A program made the translations under genes and the position numbers. DNA of 64,000 nucleotides from Massilia sp. IC2-477 (GTDB lineage Bacteria > Pseudomonadota > Gammaproteobacteria > Burkholderiales > Burkholderiaceae_D): NCBI RefSeq assembly GCF_020707265.1, contig NZ_JAJFEQ010000008.1:1-64000 (forward strand), given 5' to 3'. Each line of letters starts with the position of its first letter. Within the stretch, counting starts at the first letter, position 1. Positions 21,035-30,324 of the stretch are shown in pieces. The notes under the pieces are model-generated. The model did no database searches, was not told the origin of the DNA, and saw nothing but the letters and a program-made list of their open reading frames with translations.

Positions 21035-22792
21035 TTAGCCCTCCTTCGGATACGGACTCGGCCCACCCTCCGCAATGAACGCATCGACCCGCTGCTGCAG
21101 CACCGGCAGCGGCACCGATCCCAGCTGCAGTACAGTATCGTGGAAGTTCCGGATGTCGAACTTCGCCCCCAGCGCCTTTTCCGCCCGCGCCCGCGCTTCC
21201 TGGATCGCCATCTGGCCCAGGTAGTAGGACAGCGCCTGTCCCGGCCACGAAATATAGCGGTCGACCTCCGTCTCCACCTCGTGCTTCGCCAGCGCCGTGT
21301 TCTCCATCAGGTAGTTCTGCGCCTGCTCGCGGGTCCAGCCCTTGGCGTGGATGCCGGTGTCGACCACCAGCCGCGATGCGCGCCAGGCCTGATAGCTCAG
21401 CATGCCGAAGTGTTCGTAGGGCGTCTCGTAGATGCCCATCTCCACGCCGAGGCGCTCTGAATACAGGGCCCAGCCTTCGCCGAAGGCCGAGATGTAGGCG
21501 CGGCGGAAGTTCGGCACCCCTTTCTGTTCCTGCGCGACGGGCATCTGGAAAGCGTGGCCCGGCGCCGATTCGTGCAGGGTCAGCGCCGGCAGGCTGTACA
21601 GCGCGCGCGCCGGCAGGTTGTAGGTGTTGACCCAGTAGGAGCCGGCGCCGCCGCGGCCGGCCGTGTAGAACGGCGCCTGGTCGTCCGGCACCGGCAGGAT
21701 CGCGAAGCGCCGGCGCGGCAGGTAGCCGAAATACTGGTCGGCCTTGGCGTCGAACTTCTTGGCGGTCCAGGCCGCGTGCATCAGCAGTTCCTTCGGCGTC
21801 TTCGCGTAGAACTGCGGGTCGGTACGCAGGAAAGCCAGGAAGGCCGGCAGGTCGCCCTTGAAGTCGACCTTTTTCATGGTCTCGTGCATCTCGGCGCGGA
21901 TCTTCGCCATTTCGGCGAGGCCGATCGCATGGATCTGCTCGGCGCTGAGATTGGTGGTCGTGAACTCGACGATCTTCGACTGGTAATAGGCTTTACCGCC
22001 GGGCATGCTCTCGGCGGCGAGCGTGGTGCGCGCCTTTGGCAGGTATTCGGTGCGGAAGAAGGCCAGCACCTTCGCGTAGGCCGGCTGCACCCCGTCGCGA
22101 ATGATTTGCGCTGCCTGCGCCTTCAAGGCTTCCTGCTCGGCGGCGGGAATCGAGGCCGGCATGGTCTTGAAGGGGTTGAAGAACACGGTTTCCTGCGGCG
22201 TTTTCGCTTCGGCGATCGGCACCAGGGCGACGTCGCGTCCCTGCAGCGTCACCTGGGGCGGCGTGAAGCCGCGCGCCAGGCCGGCCCGCATGTTGGCGGT
22301 CTCCTGGGCGAAATACTCGGGCAGGGCGGCCAGCTGCTTCAGGTAGTTGCGGTAATCCTCGCCGTTCCTGAATGGACGGCGCGCGCCGAAGGTGACGTTG
22401 GTCCAGAAGGCGCTGTCGGCATTCACGGGCTGTTCATACTCGCGGAAACGCTGGGCCTCTTCCAGTGCGGCGATCTGGGCACGGTACACGGCGTAGTTGA
22501 TGCGCTCGGCGGGGGAAAGGTCGGCCGGCTTGATGGCGTCGAGCTCCTTGAGGATGCCCTGCCAGTAGGCGCGCCGTGCCTCCTGGGCCGGCGCATCGAC
22601 CCGGGCCAGCGCGGGGCTCACGCCGCGGTCGTCGTCGGCCCTGGCGAGTCGTTCCGAGACGCGCCACTTCCACTCTTTGGTGTAGATTGTCTTGAAGCGA
22701 GCATCAGCGTCGGTGGCGGCGCCGGCAGGGGTAGTCGCAAGACTCAGCAGTACACAGGCCGTTGCAAGGACGGCGCCCAGTTTCTTTTCCAT
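21035..22792 (-). CDS. DUF885 family exported metallopeptidase-like protein
   Basis: A 585-residue DUF885 (PF05960) protein with a signal peptide (MEKKLGAVLATACVLLSLAT... cut near AGA-ATDAD), so periplasmic or surface-located. The family is related to M32/M3-like zinc carboxypeptidases. The zinc-binding motif HESAPGH (His407, Glu408, His413) is present, with GEGWALYSERLG downstream providing the third ligand region. Several homologues are annotated as dipeptidyl carboxypeptidases. AGGAG lies 5 bases before the ATG at 22792; the frame extends to 22861 but without a signal peptide at its start. The gene is monocistronic, divergent from the KaiC-like module. Confidence 0.85.
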   Translation of the reverse strand: MEKKLGAVLATACVLLSLATTPAGAATDADARFKTIYTKEWKWRVSERLARADDDRGVSPALARVDAPAQEARRAYWQGILKELDAIKPADLSPAERINYAVYRAQIAALEEAQRFREYEQPVNADSAFWTNVTFGARRPFRNGEDYRNYLKQLAALPEYFAQETANMRAGLARGFTPPQVTLQGRDVALVPIAEAKTPQETVFFNPFKTMPASIPAAEQEALKAQAAQIIRDGVQPAYAKVLAFFRTEYLPKARTTLAAESMPGGKAYYQSKIVEFTTTNLSAEQIHAIGLAEMAKIRAEMHETMKKVDFKGDLPAFLAFLRTDPQFYAKTPKELLMHAAWTAKKFDAKADQYFGYLPRRRFAILPVPDDQAPFYTAGRGGAGSYWVNTYNLPARALYSLPALTLHESAPGHAFQMPVAQEQKGVPNFRRAYISAFGEGWALYSERLGVEMGIYETPYEHFGMLSYQAWRASRLVVDTGIHAKGWTREQAQNYLMENTALAKHEVETEVDRYISWPGQALSYYLGQMAIQEARARAEKALGAKFDIRNFHDTVLQLGSVPLPVLQQRVDAFIAEGGPSPYPKEG

Positions 22793-23030
22793 GGAACTCC
22801 TACTCAGAAGAGCAATATTGCTCGCGCTATACATATTAGCGGCTCGGCGAAGGATTGGCACGGTTCAAATGTTTCCGAAAGATCGTTGGTTAAATCATCA
22901 TTTTGCCCAGTTGACACGTTATAATTCCCGTTGCATCGGGACCCGGCCACGGCGTCCCTTGCCGCGGACTCGCGCCAGTCCCATCGACTTAGACTTCCAC
23001 CAGCGGCAATCATTGTTGAACGATAAACAC

Positions 23031-23429
23031 ATGACGAATAGCACGGGCGCGCCGGAACCGACCGCTGGCAACAGCGCGCTGGTACAGCCGTGGCGACGGA
23101 TCGCAACGCAACTTTGCCCGCTCATTGGAGAGAGCGGGTTTTGTGCTTTGTTCGGCCGTGCCGTCCACGTCATCGGGCCGGACTATGCCTGGCTTGCCCC
23201 GCGCCAGGCCTGCCGTGCGCCCGAGCAGCTCTTCAGTGCGCTCGAAGAGCGGATGGCGCTGGTCGACGGGCAACGCGCCGCTGCAGCCAGCGATGCCTTG
23301 CTGCGGACCTTCACTGATTTACTCGCCGCACTCATCGGAGAGAGGCTGACGCAGCAATTGCTGGCTTCGGCTACCAGCGCCGCAGACCATCCGGCAGGCC
23401 AGCAGAAGAATGCACAGGAGCAGAAATAA
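23031..23429 (+). CDS. Small helical protein of unknown function, first gene of the KaiC-like module
   Basis: A 132-residue protein that I cannot place in a family. It is predicted to be mainly helical, with QPWRRIATQLCPLIGESGFC and a C-terminal leucine-rich helix (DALLRTFTDLLAALIGERLT). There is no signal peptide or membrane segment, and the tail is polar (QQKNAQEQK). Its stop directly abuts the ATG of the KaiC-like gene, so the two are translationally linked; it is plausibly a partner or regulator of that ATPase. A TATAAT at 22920-22925 may belong to its promoter. The same frame can be extended upstream to 22692, but that would overlap the DUF885 gene. Confidence 0.6.
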   Translation: MTNSTGAPEPTAGNSALVQPWRRIATQLCPLIGESGFCALFGRAVHVIGPDYAWLAPRQACRAPEQLFSALEERMALVDGQRAAAASDALLRTFTDLLAALIGERLTQQLLASATSAADHPAGQQKNAQEQK

Positions 23430-24899
23430 ATGACCGATAAAGTTAGCTTGAGGAAATTGGCCACTGGCGTGCCGGGGCTCGATATTCTCTTGGGCGGCGG
23501 CTTGAACGAGTTTTCGTTCAACCTCATTACCGGTGCTCCCGGCTGCGGCAAGACCACGCTCGCCCACCAGATGATGTTCGCGCTCGCCAATCCCGAGCGC
23601 CGCGCGCTGTTCTTCACGGTGCTCGGCGAACCGCCGCTGAAGATGCTGCGCTACCAGCAGCAATACACCTTCTTCGATACCGACAAGGTCGGTACGTCGA
23701 TCCGCTACGTCAACCTGGCGGCCGACCTGCGCGCCGGCGACTACAGCGGGGTGCTGGAACGCATCACGCGCGAGGTCGAGGACTTCTCGCCCAGCCTGGT
23801 GTTCGTCGATTCCTTCCGCTCGGTCATCCAGAGCGGCAAGCCCGGCATCGAAGGCATGAACGACCTGCAGCACTTCGTCCAGGAACTGGGCACCCGCATG
23901 ACGAGCTGGATGGCGACCACCTTCCTGATCGGCGAATACCAGCACAGCGAAGTCGAGGCCAACCCGATTGCGACCGTCGCGGACGGCATGATCAGCATGA
24001 GCCAGGTCCATGACGACAACGCCGTGGTGCGCAAGATCCGGATCGTCAAGATGCGCGGCCAAGCCCACATGTCGGGCTCGCATACCTTCCGGATCTCGAG
24101 CGAGGGCCTGCGCATCTATCCGCGCCTGCTGCCACCGCTGGCCGACGACCGTCATCCGGGCGTGCCGGTCGACCGCGAAGCGCGCCGCATCCCGACCGGG
24201 GTGGCGGGGCTGGACGAGATGCTGCTGGGCGGACTGCCGCAAGCCCATTCGCTGCTGGTAGTCGGTCCGACGGGCTGCGGCAAGACCATCCTCGGCTCCG
24301 CTTTCCTGCAGGCCGGCGTCAGCCTGGGCGAGCAGGGCGTGATGCTGTGCTTCGAAAAAGGTACGTCCCGGCTGCGCAATGCCGAGCTGGCGGCCATGGT
24401 GCAGGCCGGACAGGTGCACATCGTCGAGACCCGGCGCGTCGACCTGACGATGGAAGAGTTCGAGGACGAACTGCTGGCGACCATCGAGCGCACCGGCGCG
24501 CGCCGCGTCGTCATCGATTCGCTGTCGGAGTTCAGCCTCTATCTCGCGCCTGAATGCCGCCGCCACTTCCGCGAGGGGGTGTTCCATATGCTGGCCTCGC
24601 TCGCCAAGCGCGGCGTCACGGTGCTGGTGACCGTGGGCCTGGACGACCGCAGCCTCAACATGAACCACGCGCGCGCCGATATCGCCTATCTCAGCGATGC
24701 CATGGTGGCGATGCGCTACGCCGAAGTCGACGGCCATGTGCAGCGCTACATCGCGGTCGTGAAGGTGCGCGGATCCGACCACAGTAACGAGCTGCGCGAG
24801 TTCCGGATCACCGACGACGGCATCGAAATCGACCCCGTCCCGGCCCAGGTGAACGGCGTCCTGTTCGGCCGCACCGACAGCGGCAAATCAGGCGAATGA
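23430..24899 (+). CDS. KaiC-like double-domain RecA-fold ATPase
   Basis: A 489-residue protein with two tandem KaiC/RadA-type ATPase domains. Domain 1 has Walker A GAPGCGKTT (35-43) and Walker B SLVFVD (122-127); domain 2 has Walker A GPTGCGKTI (279-287) and Walker B RRVVID (about 350). Each domain begins with the KaiC entry motif (TGVPGLDILLGGGL, TGVAGLDEMLLGGL). In cyanobacterial KaiC a Glu-Glu pair follows each Walker A domain's next strand; here these read TVLGEPP and CFEKGTS, so the catalytic geometry is altered. The protein is flanked by a small unknown gene and a hybrid histidine kinase, as in other non-cyanobacterial KaiC-like signalling loci. No kaiA or kaiB is present, so a circadian role should not be assumed. 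Confidence 0.88.
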   Translation: MTDKVSLRKLATGVPGLDILLGGGLNEFSFNLITGAPGCGKTTLAHQMMFALANPERRALFFTVLGEPPLKMLRYQQQYTFFDTDKVGTSIRYVNLAADLRAGDYSGVLERITREVEDFSPSLVFVDSFRSVIQSGKPGIEGMNDLQHFVQELGTRMTSWMATTFLIGEYQHSEVEANPIATVADGMISMSQVHDDNAVVRKIRIVKMRGQAHMSGSHTFRISSEGLRIYPRLLPPLADDRHPGVPVDREARRIPTGVAGLDEMLLGGLPQAHSLLVVGPTGCGKTILGSAFLQAGVSLGEQGVMLCFEKGTSRLRNAELAAMVQAGQVHIVETRRVDLTMEEFEDELLATIERTGARRVVIDSLSEFSLYLAPECRRHFREGVFHMLASLAKRGVTVLVTVGLDDRSLNMNHARADIAYLSDAMVAMRYAEVDGHVQRYIAVVKVRGSDHSNELREFRITDDGIEIDPVPAQVNGVLFGRTDSGKSGE

Positions 24900-24906
24900 G
24901 GCAGGC

Positions 24907-26292
24907 ATGGGAACGTTCGACGAATCGACTACCGGCTCGGAGCAACGTTCCATGATGGGGGAGGACAGTCCCCTGTCTGAGCTCTCGCGCGAGCAGGAGC
25001 TGCGCCTGCGTGTCGCGGCGCTGGAAGCGGAACTGTCGCACGCCCGCATCCTGGCGCGCGAACGCGAACGCCTGGAAGAGCAGGTGGTCCAGCTGCGCGA
25101 AGCCAATGAACACCTGGTGATGGCCACCGTCAGCGCCCAGTCGCTGCGCGACCTGGCGGAAGCCACCAATCGCCGCCAGACCGAATTCCTCGCCATGCTG
25201 GCGCACGAGCTGCGCAACCCGCTGGCGCCGCTGAGCATGTCGGCCAGCCTGCTCCAGAGCCTGAGCGGCAGCTCCGCCCAGCTGGCCCACGTGGCAGGCG
25301 TGGTGCGGCGCCAGGTCGACCACATGGCACACCTGCTCGACGACCTGCTCGACGCTGCCCGCATCAGCAGCGGCAAGATCACCCTGTCGGTGCGGCCGCT
25401 GGCCCTGAACGGCGCCCTCGACCAGGCGGTGGAGACGGTCGCCGGCCGCATCCGCGAGCGCGGCCAGTCGCTCGTGCTCGAGCTGCCCGAGGAGCGCTTG
25501 AGCATCGAAGGCGACCCGGTGCGCCTGACCCAGGTCTTCGCCAACCTGCTCGGCAACGCCTCCAAGTACACCAGCCCGGGCGGCCGCATCGTGCTGCGCG
25601 CCTGGCGTGATGGTGACGAAGTGGTGGTCCAGGTGAACGACAACGGCAGCGGCATCGGGGCCGACATGCTGCCCCAGGTGTTCGACCTGTTCGTGCAGGG
25701 CCCGCGCGCGCTGGCGCGTTCCGAAGGAGGACTCGGGATCGGCCTGAACGTGGTGCGCAACCTGGTCGGCATGCACGGCGGATCGGTCTCGGCCGAGAGC
25801 CCGGGCGAAGGGCTGGGCAGCACCTTCACGGTGCGCCTGCCATTGTGCAGCACGGGCGCGCCGATCGATGAAATCCCGGCCGGGCCGAGCGCCTCCGAGG
25901 GAGCCTGCCGCATCCTGCTGGTCGAAGACAACGTCGACGCCTGCGACACCCTGCGCGCGCTGCTGGAGCTGGCCGGGCACGAGGTGGCGGTGGCCTACGA
26001 CGGCCGCGCCGGCCTGGCCGCGGCGCAGGCCCGCCGCTACGACATCGTGATCTGCGACATCGGGCTGCCGGGCATGGATGGGCTGGAAATCATCGGGCGC
26101 CTGCGCAGCGCGCCGGTGGACGGCCCGCTTGACCGGCGTCCGTTTGCGATCGCGCTGTCCGGCTATGGCCAGGGCGAGGACCGCGAGCGTGCGCTCGAGG
26201 CGGGCTTCGACCGCTACCTGGTCAAGCCCGCGGCGCCCGACACCCTGCTGGAACTGGTGGGCGAGGCGCGCGAGGCGCTGCAGGCCGGCTGA
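24907..26292 (+). CDS. Hybrid sensor histidine kinase with C-terminal receiver domain, soluble
   Basis: A 461-residue cytoplasmic kinase without membrane segments or PAS domain. An N-terminal coiled coil (about 28-85) leads to HisKA ([13 protein letters not shown], phospho-His100), HATPase_c (N box [11 protein letters not shown] about 211-221; G boxes NDNGSGIG and GGLGIGL), and a receiver domain (about 334-455; acidic pair ED 340-341, phospho-acceptor Asp384 in [12 protein letters not shown], Lys in LVKPAAP). The coiled coil is the only candidate input, so the signal may come from the KaiC-like ATPase encoded 7 bases upstream. Output is unknown; no DNA-binding regulator is adjacent. Confidence 0.9.
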   Translation: MGTFDESTTGSEQRSMMGEDSPLSELSREQELRLRVAALEAELSHARILARERERLEEQVVQLREANEHLVMATVSAQSLRDLAEATNRRQTEFLAMLAHELRNPLAPLSMSASLLQSLSGSSAQLAHVAGVVRRQVDHMAHLLDDLLDAARISSGKITLSVRPLALNGALDQAVETVAGRIRERGQSLVLELPEERLSIEGDPVRLTQVFANLLGNASKYTSPGGRIVLRAWRDGDEVVVQVNDNGSGIGADMLPQVFDLFVQGPRALARSEGGLGIGLNVVRNLVGMHGGSVSAESPGEGLGSTFTVRLPLCSTGAPIDEIPAGPSASEGACRILLVEDNVDACDTLRALLELAGHEVAVAYDGRAGLAAAQARRYDIVICDIGLPGMDGLEIIGRLRSAPVDGPLDRRPFAIALSGYGQGEDRERALEAGFDRYLVKPAAPDTLLELVGEAREALQAG

Positions 26293-26293
26293 A

Positions 26294-27505
26294 TCAGGCG
26301 CGCAGCACGCGCGCCATGCGCGCCAAGGCTTCTTCGATGCGTTCCAGCTTCGTCGCGTACGAGAAACGGACGTGGCGCTGCGGCGCCGCGAAACCGAAAT
26401 CATCCCCCGGTACGATCGCCACATGCGCCTCGCGCAGCAGCGACCAGGCAAAGGCGGTGCTGTCGTGGCTTTCCGCATGGGGCAGGGCGCTGATGTCGGC
26501 GTACACGTAGAACGCGCCGTCCGGCATCACGGGCACCTGGAAGCCCAGTTCGCGCAGGGCCGGCACCAGATAATCGCGGCGGCGCTGGAATTCGCGCCGG
26601 CGCTCTTCATAGATCGCGAGCGCTTCCGGCGTGAAGCAGGCCAGCGCGGCCTGCTGGGCCACGGTCGGCGCACAGATGAACAGGTTCTGCGCCAATTTTT
26701 CAAACGTCGGCACCAGCGCCTCCGGCACCACCAGCCAGCCTAGGCGCCAGCCCGTCATGCTGAAGTATTTCGAGAAGCTGTTGACGGTGATGACGTTCGG
26801 ATCGAGCGCCAGGGCGCTGACCGGTTGGTGGTCATAGGACAGGCCCTGGTAGATCTCGTCGATGATGGCGAAGCCGCCGCGCGCGCGCACGGCGTCCAGC
26901 ATCTCGCGCAACTGCTCCGGCGTCATCGAGGTGCCGGTCGGATTCGAGGGGGAAGCGACCAGCACGCCGCGGGTGCGCTCGCGCCAGTTGGCTTGCACAT
27001 GCGCGCCGCTCAACTGGTAGCGGTCCTCGCTCGATGCCGGCACCAGCACCGGCTTGCCGCCGAAGCTGGTGACGAAATGGCGGTTGCAGGGGTAGCAGGG
27101 ATCGGGCATCAGCACTTCGTCGCCCTCGGCGACCAGCGCGGCGCAGGCCAGCAGCAGGCCGGCCGAGGCGCCGGCGGTGACCACGATGCGGCGCGGGTCG
27201 ATGTCGAGCTGGTGCACGGCCGCGTAGTGCCCGGAGATCGCCTCGCGCAGTTCGCGCAGGCCGAGCGAATCGGTGTACTGGGTAACGCCGCCCTTGATGG
27301 CTTCCATTGCCGCGTGGGCCACGATGTCGGGCGCGGTGAAATCGGGCTCGCCCACGCTCATGCTGATGACGTCGATGCCGTTGCGTTTCATTTCGCCGGC
27401 GGCTTTCACCATTTCCATGACGCGGAAAGGCTCGATGGCGTGGACGCGTTGGGCGACCTGTAGCGCGCGCGCGGACTGGGTCTCGGTAGGAATGTTGATG
27501 GACAT
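26294..27505 (-). CDS. PLP-dependent class I/II aminotransferase
   Basis: A 403-residue fold-type I aminotransferase. The substrate-side motif VGEPDFTAPD, the cofactor motif SPSNPTGTSMT (with Asn188) and the Schiff-base lysine SFSKYFSMTGWR (Lys246) are present, along with the C-terminal carboxylate-binding Arg in HVRFSYAT. This subgroup transaminates aspartate, alanine or aromatic amino acids; the exact substrate cannot be read from sequence. The gene is convergent with the histidine kinase, their stops one base apart, with no terminator visible between them. Confidence 0.88.
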   Translation of the reverse strand: MSINIPTETQSARALQVAQRVHAIEPFRVMEMVKAAGEMKRNGIDVISMSVGEPDFTAPDIVAHAAMEAIKGGVTQYTDSLGLRELREAISGHYAAVHQLDIDPRRIVVTAGASAGLLLACAALVAEGDEVLMPDPCYPCNRHFVTSFGGKPVLVPASSEDRYQLSGAHVQANWRERTRGVLVASPSNPTGTSMTPEQLREMLDAVRARGGFAIIDEIYQGLSYDHQPVSALALDPNVITVNSFSKYFSMTGWRLGWLVVPEALVPTFEKLAQNLFICAPTVAQQAALACFTPEALAIYEERRREFQRRRDYLVPALRELGFQVPVMPDGAFYVYADISALPHAESHDSTAFAWSLLREAHVAIVPGDDFGFAAPQRHVRFSYATKLERIEEALARMARVLRA

Positions 27506-27540
27506 GCTCGAATCCGTAAAATCTGATCCGCCATGATACC

Positions 27541-27571
27541 GTAGGGTGGGCGGCTTCGCCCCCCACGCCGG
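27541..27571. repeat. Dispersed palindromic repeat, copy 1 (GTAGGGTGGGC type)
   Basis: GTAGGGTGGGCGGCTTCGCC followed by CCCCACGCCGG lies between the aminotransferase and peptide transporter genes. It is an imperfect hairpin (GTGGGCGG / CCCCCCAC) and closely matches the element at 44198-44226. Confidence 0.6.
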
Positions 27572-27574
27572 ACA

Positions 27575-29089
27575 TTACTGGTGCGTGTGGTGCGCGGCGG
27601 TCAGGCGGCGCATCAGCGGCAGTGCCGCCAGCGCGATCAGGGTGCAGACGATCGCTGCAATCCCCAGCTTGTTGAACAGGCTCGTATAGACCGGTAGCGT
27701 CTGCAGCGGATCCGTCATGCCCTCCGGCACCGCCGCCACGTTCGCTACGAGCCCGCCGAGGTACTGCGAAATCCCCACGCCGACGTAATAGGCGCCCATC
27801 ATGAAGCCGCCCATGCGCGCCGGCACGTAGCGCGCGATCATGGCCAGGCCCAGGCCGCTCACCAGCAGTTCGCCCAGCGAGTACAGGCCGTAGCCGGCGA
27901 TCATGATCCAGGACGAGGTCAGGCCGTTCACGGCGAACGCGCCGGCAAAGCCATAGGTGAAGAAGCCGGCAGCGACCACTGCGAAGCCGAGCGCGAACTT
28001 GCCCGCGATCGAGATGTCCTTGCCGCTGCTGCCGGCGCGGGTGTAGAGCCAGGCCAGCACCGGGCTCAGGACCATGATCCAGATCGCGTTCAGGGCCTGG
28101 AACTGGGCCGGCGACCAGGTCCACAGATGGGCGCCGAACACGTTGAACTCGAGGTCGACGTTGCGCAGCGCGAACAGCGACAGCGAGGTCGACATCTGCT
28201 GGTAGAAGATGAAGAAGAACACGGTCTGCAGGGTCAATACCAGGGCGGCGATCAGGCCGGCGCGTTCGTTTGGTGCGCTGGTGCGGATCAGGTGGAAGAA
28301 GATGCCCAGCACGACGAAACCGGCGACGTAGACGAAGGCGCGCGCCAGTTCGCGGTACTCGAGGATCACGGCCGATGCCGCCACCGCGAACACGGCGCCG
28401 GCCAGGACCGCCAGCAGGCGGTTCATGCGCAGCGGTTCCGCGTCCGGCGGCGAGCCGACGTGGCCGATGGTCTTGCGCAGCACGCCCACGGTCAAGAGGC
28501 CGATGGTCAGGCCCACGCTGCAGACGGCGAAGGCCACGTGCCAGCCCAGCTCACCGCCGTAGGTCGCGTTGACGTAGTCCTTGATGGCCGGCGTGGCCAG
28601 CATCGAGAAGGTCGAGCCGACATTCACCGCCATGTAATAGATGGTGAAGGCGCTGTCGATCTTGGAATCGTCGCCTTCGTAGATCTTGCGCACCAGGTTG
28701 GCGGTGTTGGGCTTGAACAGGCCGTTGCCGACCACGATCACGCCCAGCGCCGAGAACGTCATCCAGGTGTTCGTGGTCGGCACGCCCATCAGCGCATAGC
28801 CGAGGGTCAGGACCAGGGCGCCGAGGATCATGCAGCGGCGTGTGCCCAGCACCTTGTCGCCGATCCAGCCGCCGATGGCCGGGGCCACGTAGATCAGCGC
28901 GGCCGCCGCACCCCATACCAGGTTGGCGCGGCTGTCTTCGAAGCCGAGGCGCTGCACCATGAAGTAGACGATCAGCGCCTGCATGCCGTAGTAGCCGAAG
29001 CGCTCCCACAGTTCGATCAGCGCCACCGTCAGGAATGAGCGGGTCTGGTTCATGGGCTGGCCCACTTGCGGGGGGAATTCGTTTTTCAT
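27575..29089 (-). CDS. POT/PTR-family proton-dependent oligopeptide transporter
   Basis: A 504-residue inner-membrane symporter importing di- and tripeptides with protons. The signature ELWERFGYYG (the ExxERFxYY proton/peptide motif) lies in the first helix, preceded by MNQTRSFLTVALI. The GGWIGDKVLGTRR loop and GNGLFKPNTANLV match the PTR2 family. About 14 membrane segments are evident. AAGGAG lies 4 bases before the ATG at 29089; an in-frame extension to 29464 would overlap the divergent gene's promoter and is rejected. Monocistronic. Confidence 0.92.
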   Translation of the reverse strand: MKNEFPPQVGQPMNQTRSFLTVALIELWERFGYYGMQALIVYFMVQRLGFEDSRANLVWGAAAALIYVAPAIGGWIGDKVLGTRRCMILGALVLTLGYALMGVPTTNTWMTFSALGVIVVGNGLFKPNTANLVRKIYEGDDSKIDSAFTIYYMAVNVGSTFSMLATPAIKDYVNATYGGELGWHVAFAVCSVGLTIGLLTVGVLRKTIGHVGSPPDAEPLRMNRLLAVLAGAVFAVAASAVILEYRELARAFVYVAGFVVLGIFFHLIRTSAPNERAGLIAALVLTLQTVFFFIFYQQMSTSLSLFALRNVDLEFNVFGAHLWTWSPAQFQALNAIWIMVLSPVLAWLYTRAGSSGKDISIAGKFALGFAVVAAGFFTYGFAGAFAVNGLTSSWIMIAGYGLYSLGELLVSGLGLAMIARYVPARMGGFMMGAYYVGVGISQYLGGLVANVAAVPEGMTDPLQTLPVYTSLFNKLGIAAIVCTLIALAALPLMRRLTAAHHTHQ

Positions 29090-29170
29090 GGGTCTCCTTG
29101 CTGTTCTGGTTATCGGCCCTCGGCGGCGGGCACCCGGCGATGCTACGCGAGGGGCATGGAAGATGCAATC

Positions 29171-29199
29171 TTGACAGCCGTTCGTGCCAATGAGATAAC
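29171..29199 (+). promoter_or_regulatory. Sigma70-type promoter for the amidohydrolase-like gene
   Basis: TTGACA (29171-29176), a 17-base spacer, then GATAAC (29194-29199). The start codon of the downstream gene is at 29256, giving a leader of about 50 bases. It lies in the divergent gap with the peptide transporter. Confidence 0.6.
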
Positions 29200-29255
29200 A
29201 TGGCGTTTTGTCCGGCATCAGTTCGTGGCCGGCCCATCCAGTTCGAGGTGTATGT

Positions 29256-30203
29256 ATGAGGCGTCTTTCCGTCCTGCTGTGCGGCATCCTGGCAGCATCA
29301 CACGGCCTTGTGTCGGCGGCTCCCGCCGTACCCGGCGCGCCCATGGCCGACCACCAGCAGTATGTGTACAGCCCCGCCGCCGCGGCCTTCATGTCCTCGT
29401 CGACCATCACCCTGCGTCCGGTATCGGCGCAGGACGTGATTCCGCAGCTCGATGCCGCCGGCATCGCGCGCGCCGCGGTGCTGTCGGTGGCCTATGTGTA
29501 TGGGCAGCCGGTGCGTTCGCAGGACGAGGAATACGAGCGCGTGCGCGCCGAGAACGACTGGGCGGCGCGCCAGGCCGGGGAATATCCGGAGCGCCTGGTG
29601 GCGCTGTGCAGCGTCGATCCGCTCAAGGACTACGCCCTGGCCGAACTGGCGCGCTGCGCGGCCAGCCCGGAGTTCGGGCGCGGCATCCGGCTGCAGCCCG
29701 CCGCCGGCGGCGTGATGCTGGACGATCCGGAGCAGGTCGAGCGCCTGCGCCGGGTATTCCGTTCGGCCAACGCGCGTCGCATGGCGATCGTGCTGCAGCT
29801 GCGCGAAACCGGCACCCGCGAGGCGCGCCTCCTGATCGACCAGTTGCTGCCGCATGCGCCCGACGTGCCGGTGCAGGTGGCCTATGCCGGCGAGCGCGAG
29901 GCCGCGCCGCAGCTGGCCGGCCTGGCGGTGCTGGCCGACGCCGCCGCGCGCCAGGATCCGCGCATGCGCCAGGTCTGGGTCGACGTCACCGCTTTTGCCC
30001 GTCCCGGCCTGTCGGCCGCTGATGCGCGCCGGCTGGTACGGCGGCTGCGCCAGGTCGGCATGGAGCGCGTGCTCTACGGTTCCGACGCCGCGGTCGGCGT
30101 CGACGTGCGTCCGCGGGAGGCCTGGGCGGCGTTCCGCAGCCTGCCGCTGACCGACGCCGAGGCGTCGCGGGTGGCCAACAACGTCATGTCCTACCTGCGC
30201 TGA
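29256..30203 (+). CDS. Exported amidohydrolase-2-fold protein, probable pseudoenzyme
   Basis: A 315-residue protein with a signal peptide (MRRLSVLLCGILAASHGLVS then AAPAV) and the overall pattern of a PF04909 metal-dependent hydrolase (TIM barrel): VLSVAYVYGQP, ERLVALCSVDPLKDYALAEL, VLYGSDAAVG and a C-terminal NVMSYLR. In active relatives the first strand carries HxH (as in ADHHQHLFSP); here it is ADHQQYVYSP. Later ligand positions that are normally His read RGIRLQP (Gln147), IVLQLRE (Leu180/Gln181) and VQVAYAG (Tyr210). Only the Asp of GSD (277) remains. Catalysis by the family mechanism seems lost; the reading frame is intact and a good promoter lies upstream. Confidence 0.75.
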   Translation: MRRLSVLLCGILAASHGLVSAAPAVPGAPMADHQQYVYSPAAAAFMSSSTITLRPVSAQDVIPQLDAAGIARAAVLSVAYVYGQPVRSQDEEYERVRAENDWAARQAGEYPERLVALCSVDPLKDYALAELARCAASPEFGRGIRLQPAAGGVMLDDPEQVERLRRVFRSANARRMAIVLQLRETGTREARLLIDQLLPHAPDVPVQVAYAGEREAAPQLAGLAVLADAAARQDPRMRQVWVDVTAFARPGLSAADARRLVRRLRQVGMERVLYGSDAAVGVDVRPREAWAAFRSLPLTDAEASRVANNVMSYLR

Positions 30204-30324
30204 GCGGGGATTGAACCGGCTCTACCCGCATTTCGATACCGCTATGTGCGCGTGCTAACCGAAGGCCGCGCCTGCTTCCCTACACTGGCCGGACGCGCTG
30301 TTGCGGTGAGCGAAAGGTGGAGGG

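Noticed and set aside
22911-22925. Perfect TTGACA and TATAAT hexamers upstream of the KaiC-like module
   Set aside because: They are separated by only 3 bases, so they cannot form one promoter. The TATAAT may serve as a -10 with a poor -35 (ATCATT-like), but this is too weak to call.
23430-24899. Calling the ATPase a circadian clock KaiC
   Set aside because: kaiA and kaiB are absent, the catalytic Glu pairs are changed, and similar proteins are widespread in non-photosynthetic bacteria; only KaiC-like is justified.
29256-30203. Interpreting the amidohydrolase-like gene as an ordinary pseudogene
   Set aside because: No frameshift or premature stop is present, a signal peptide and promoter are intact, and the fold motifs outside the metal site are preserved.
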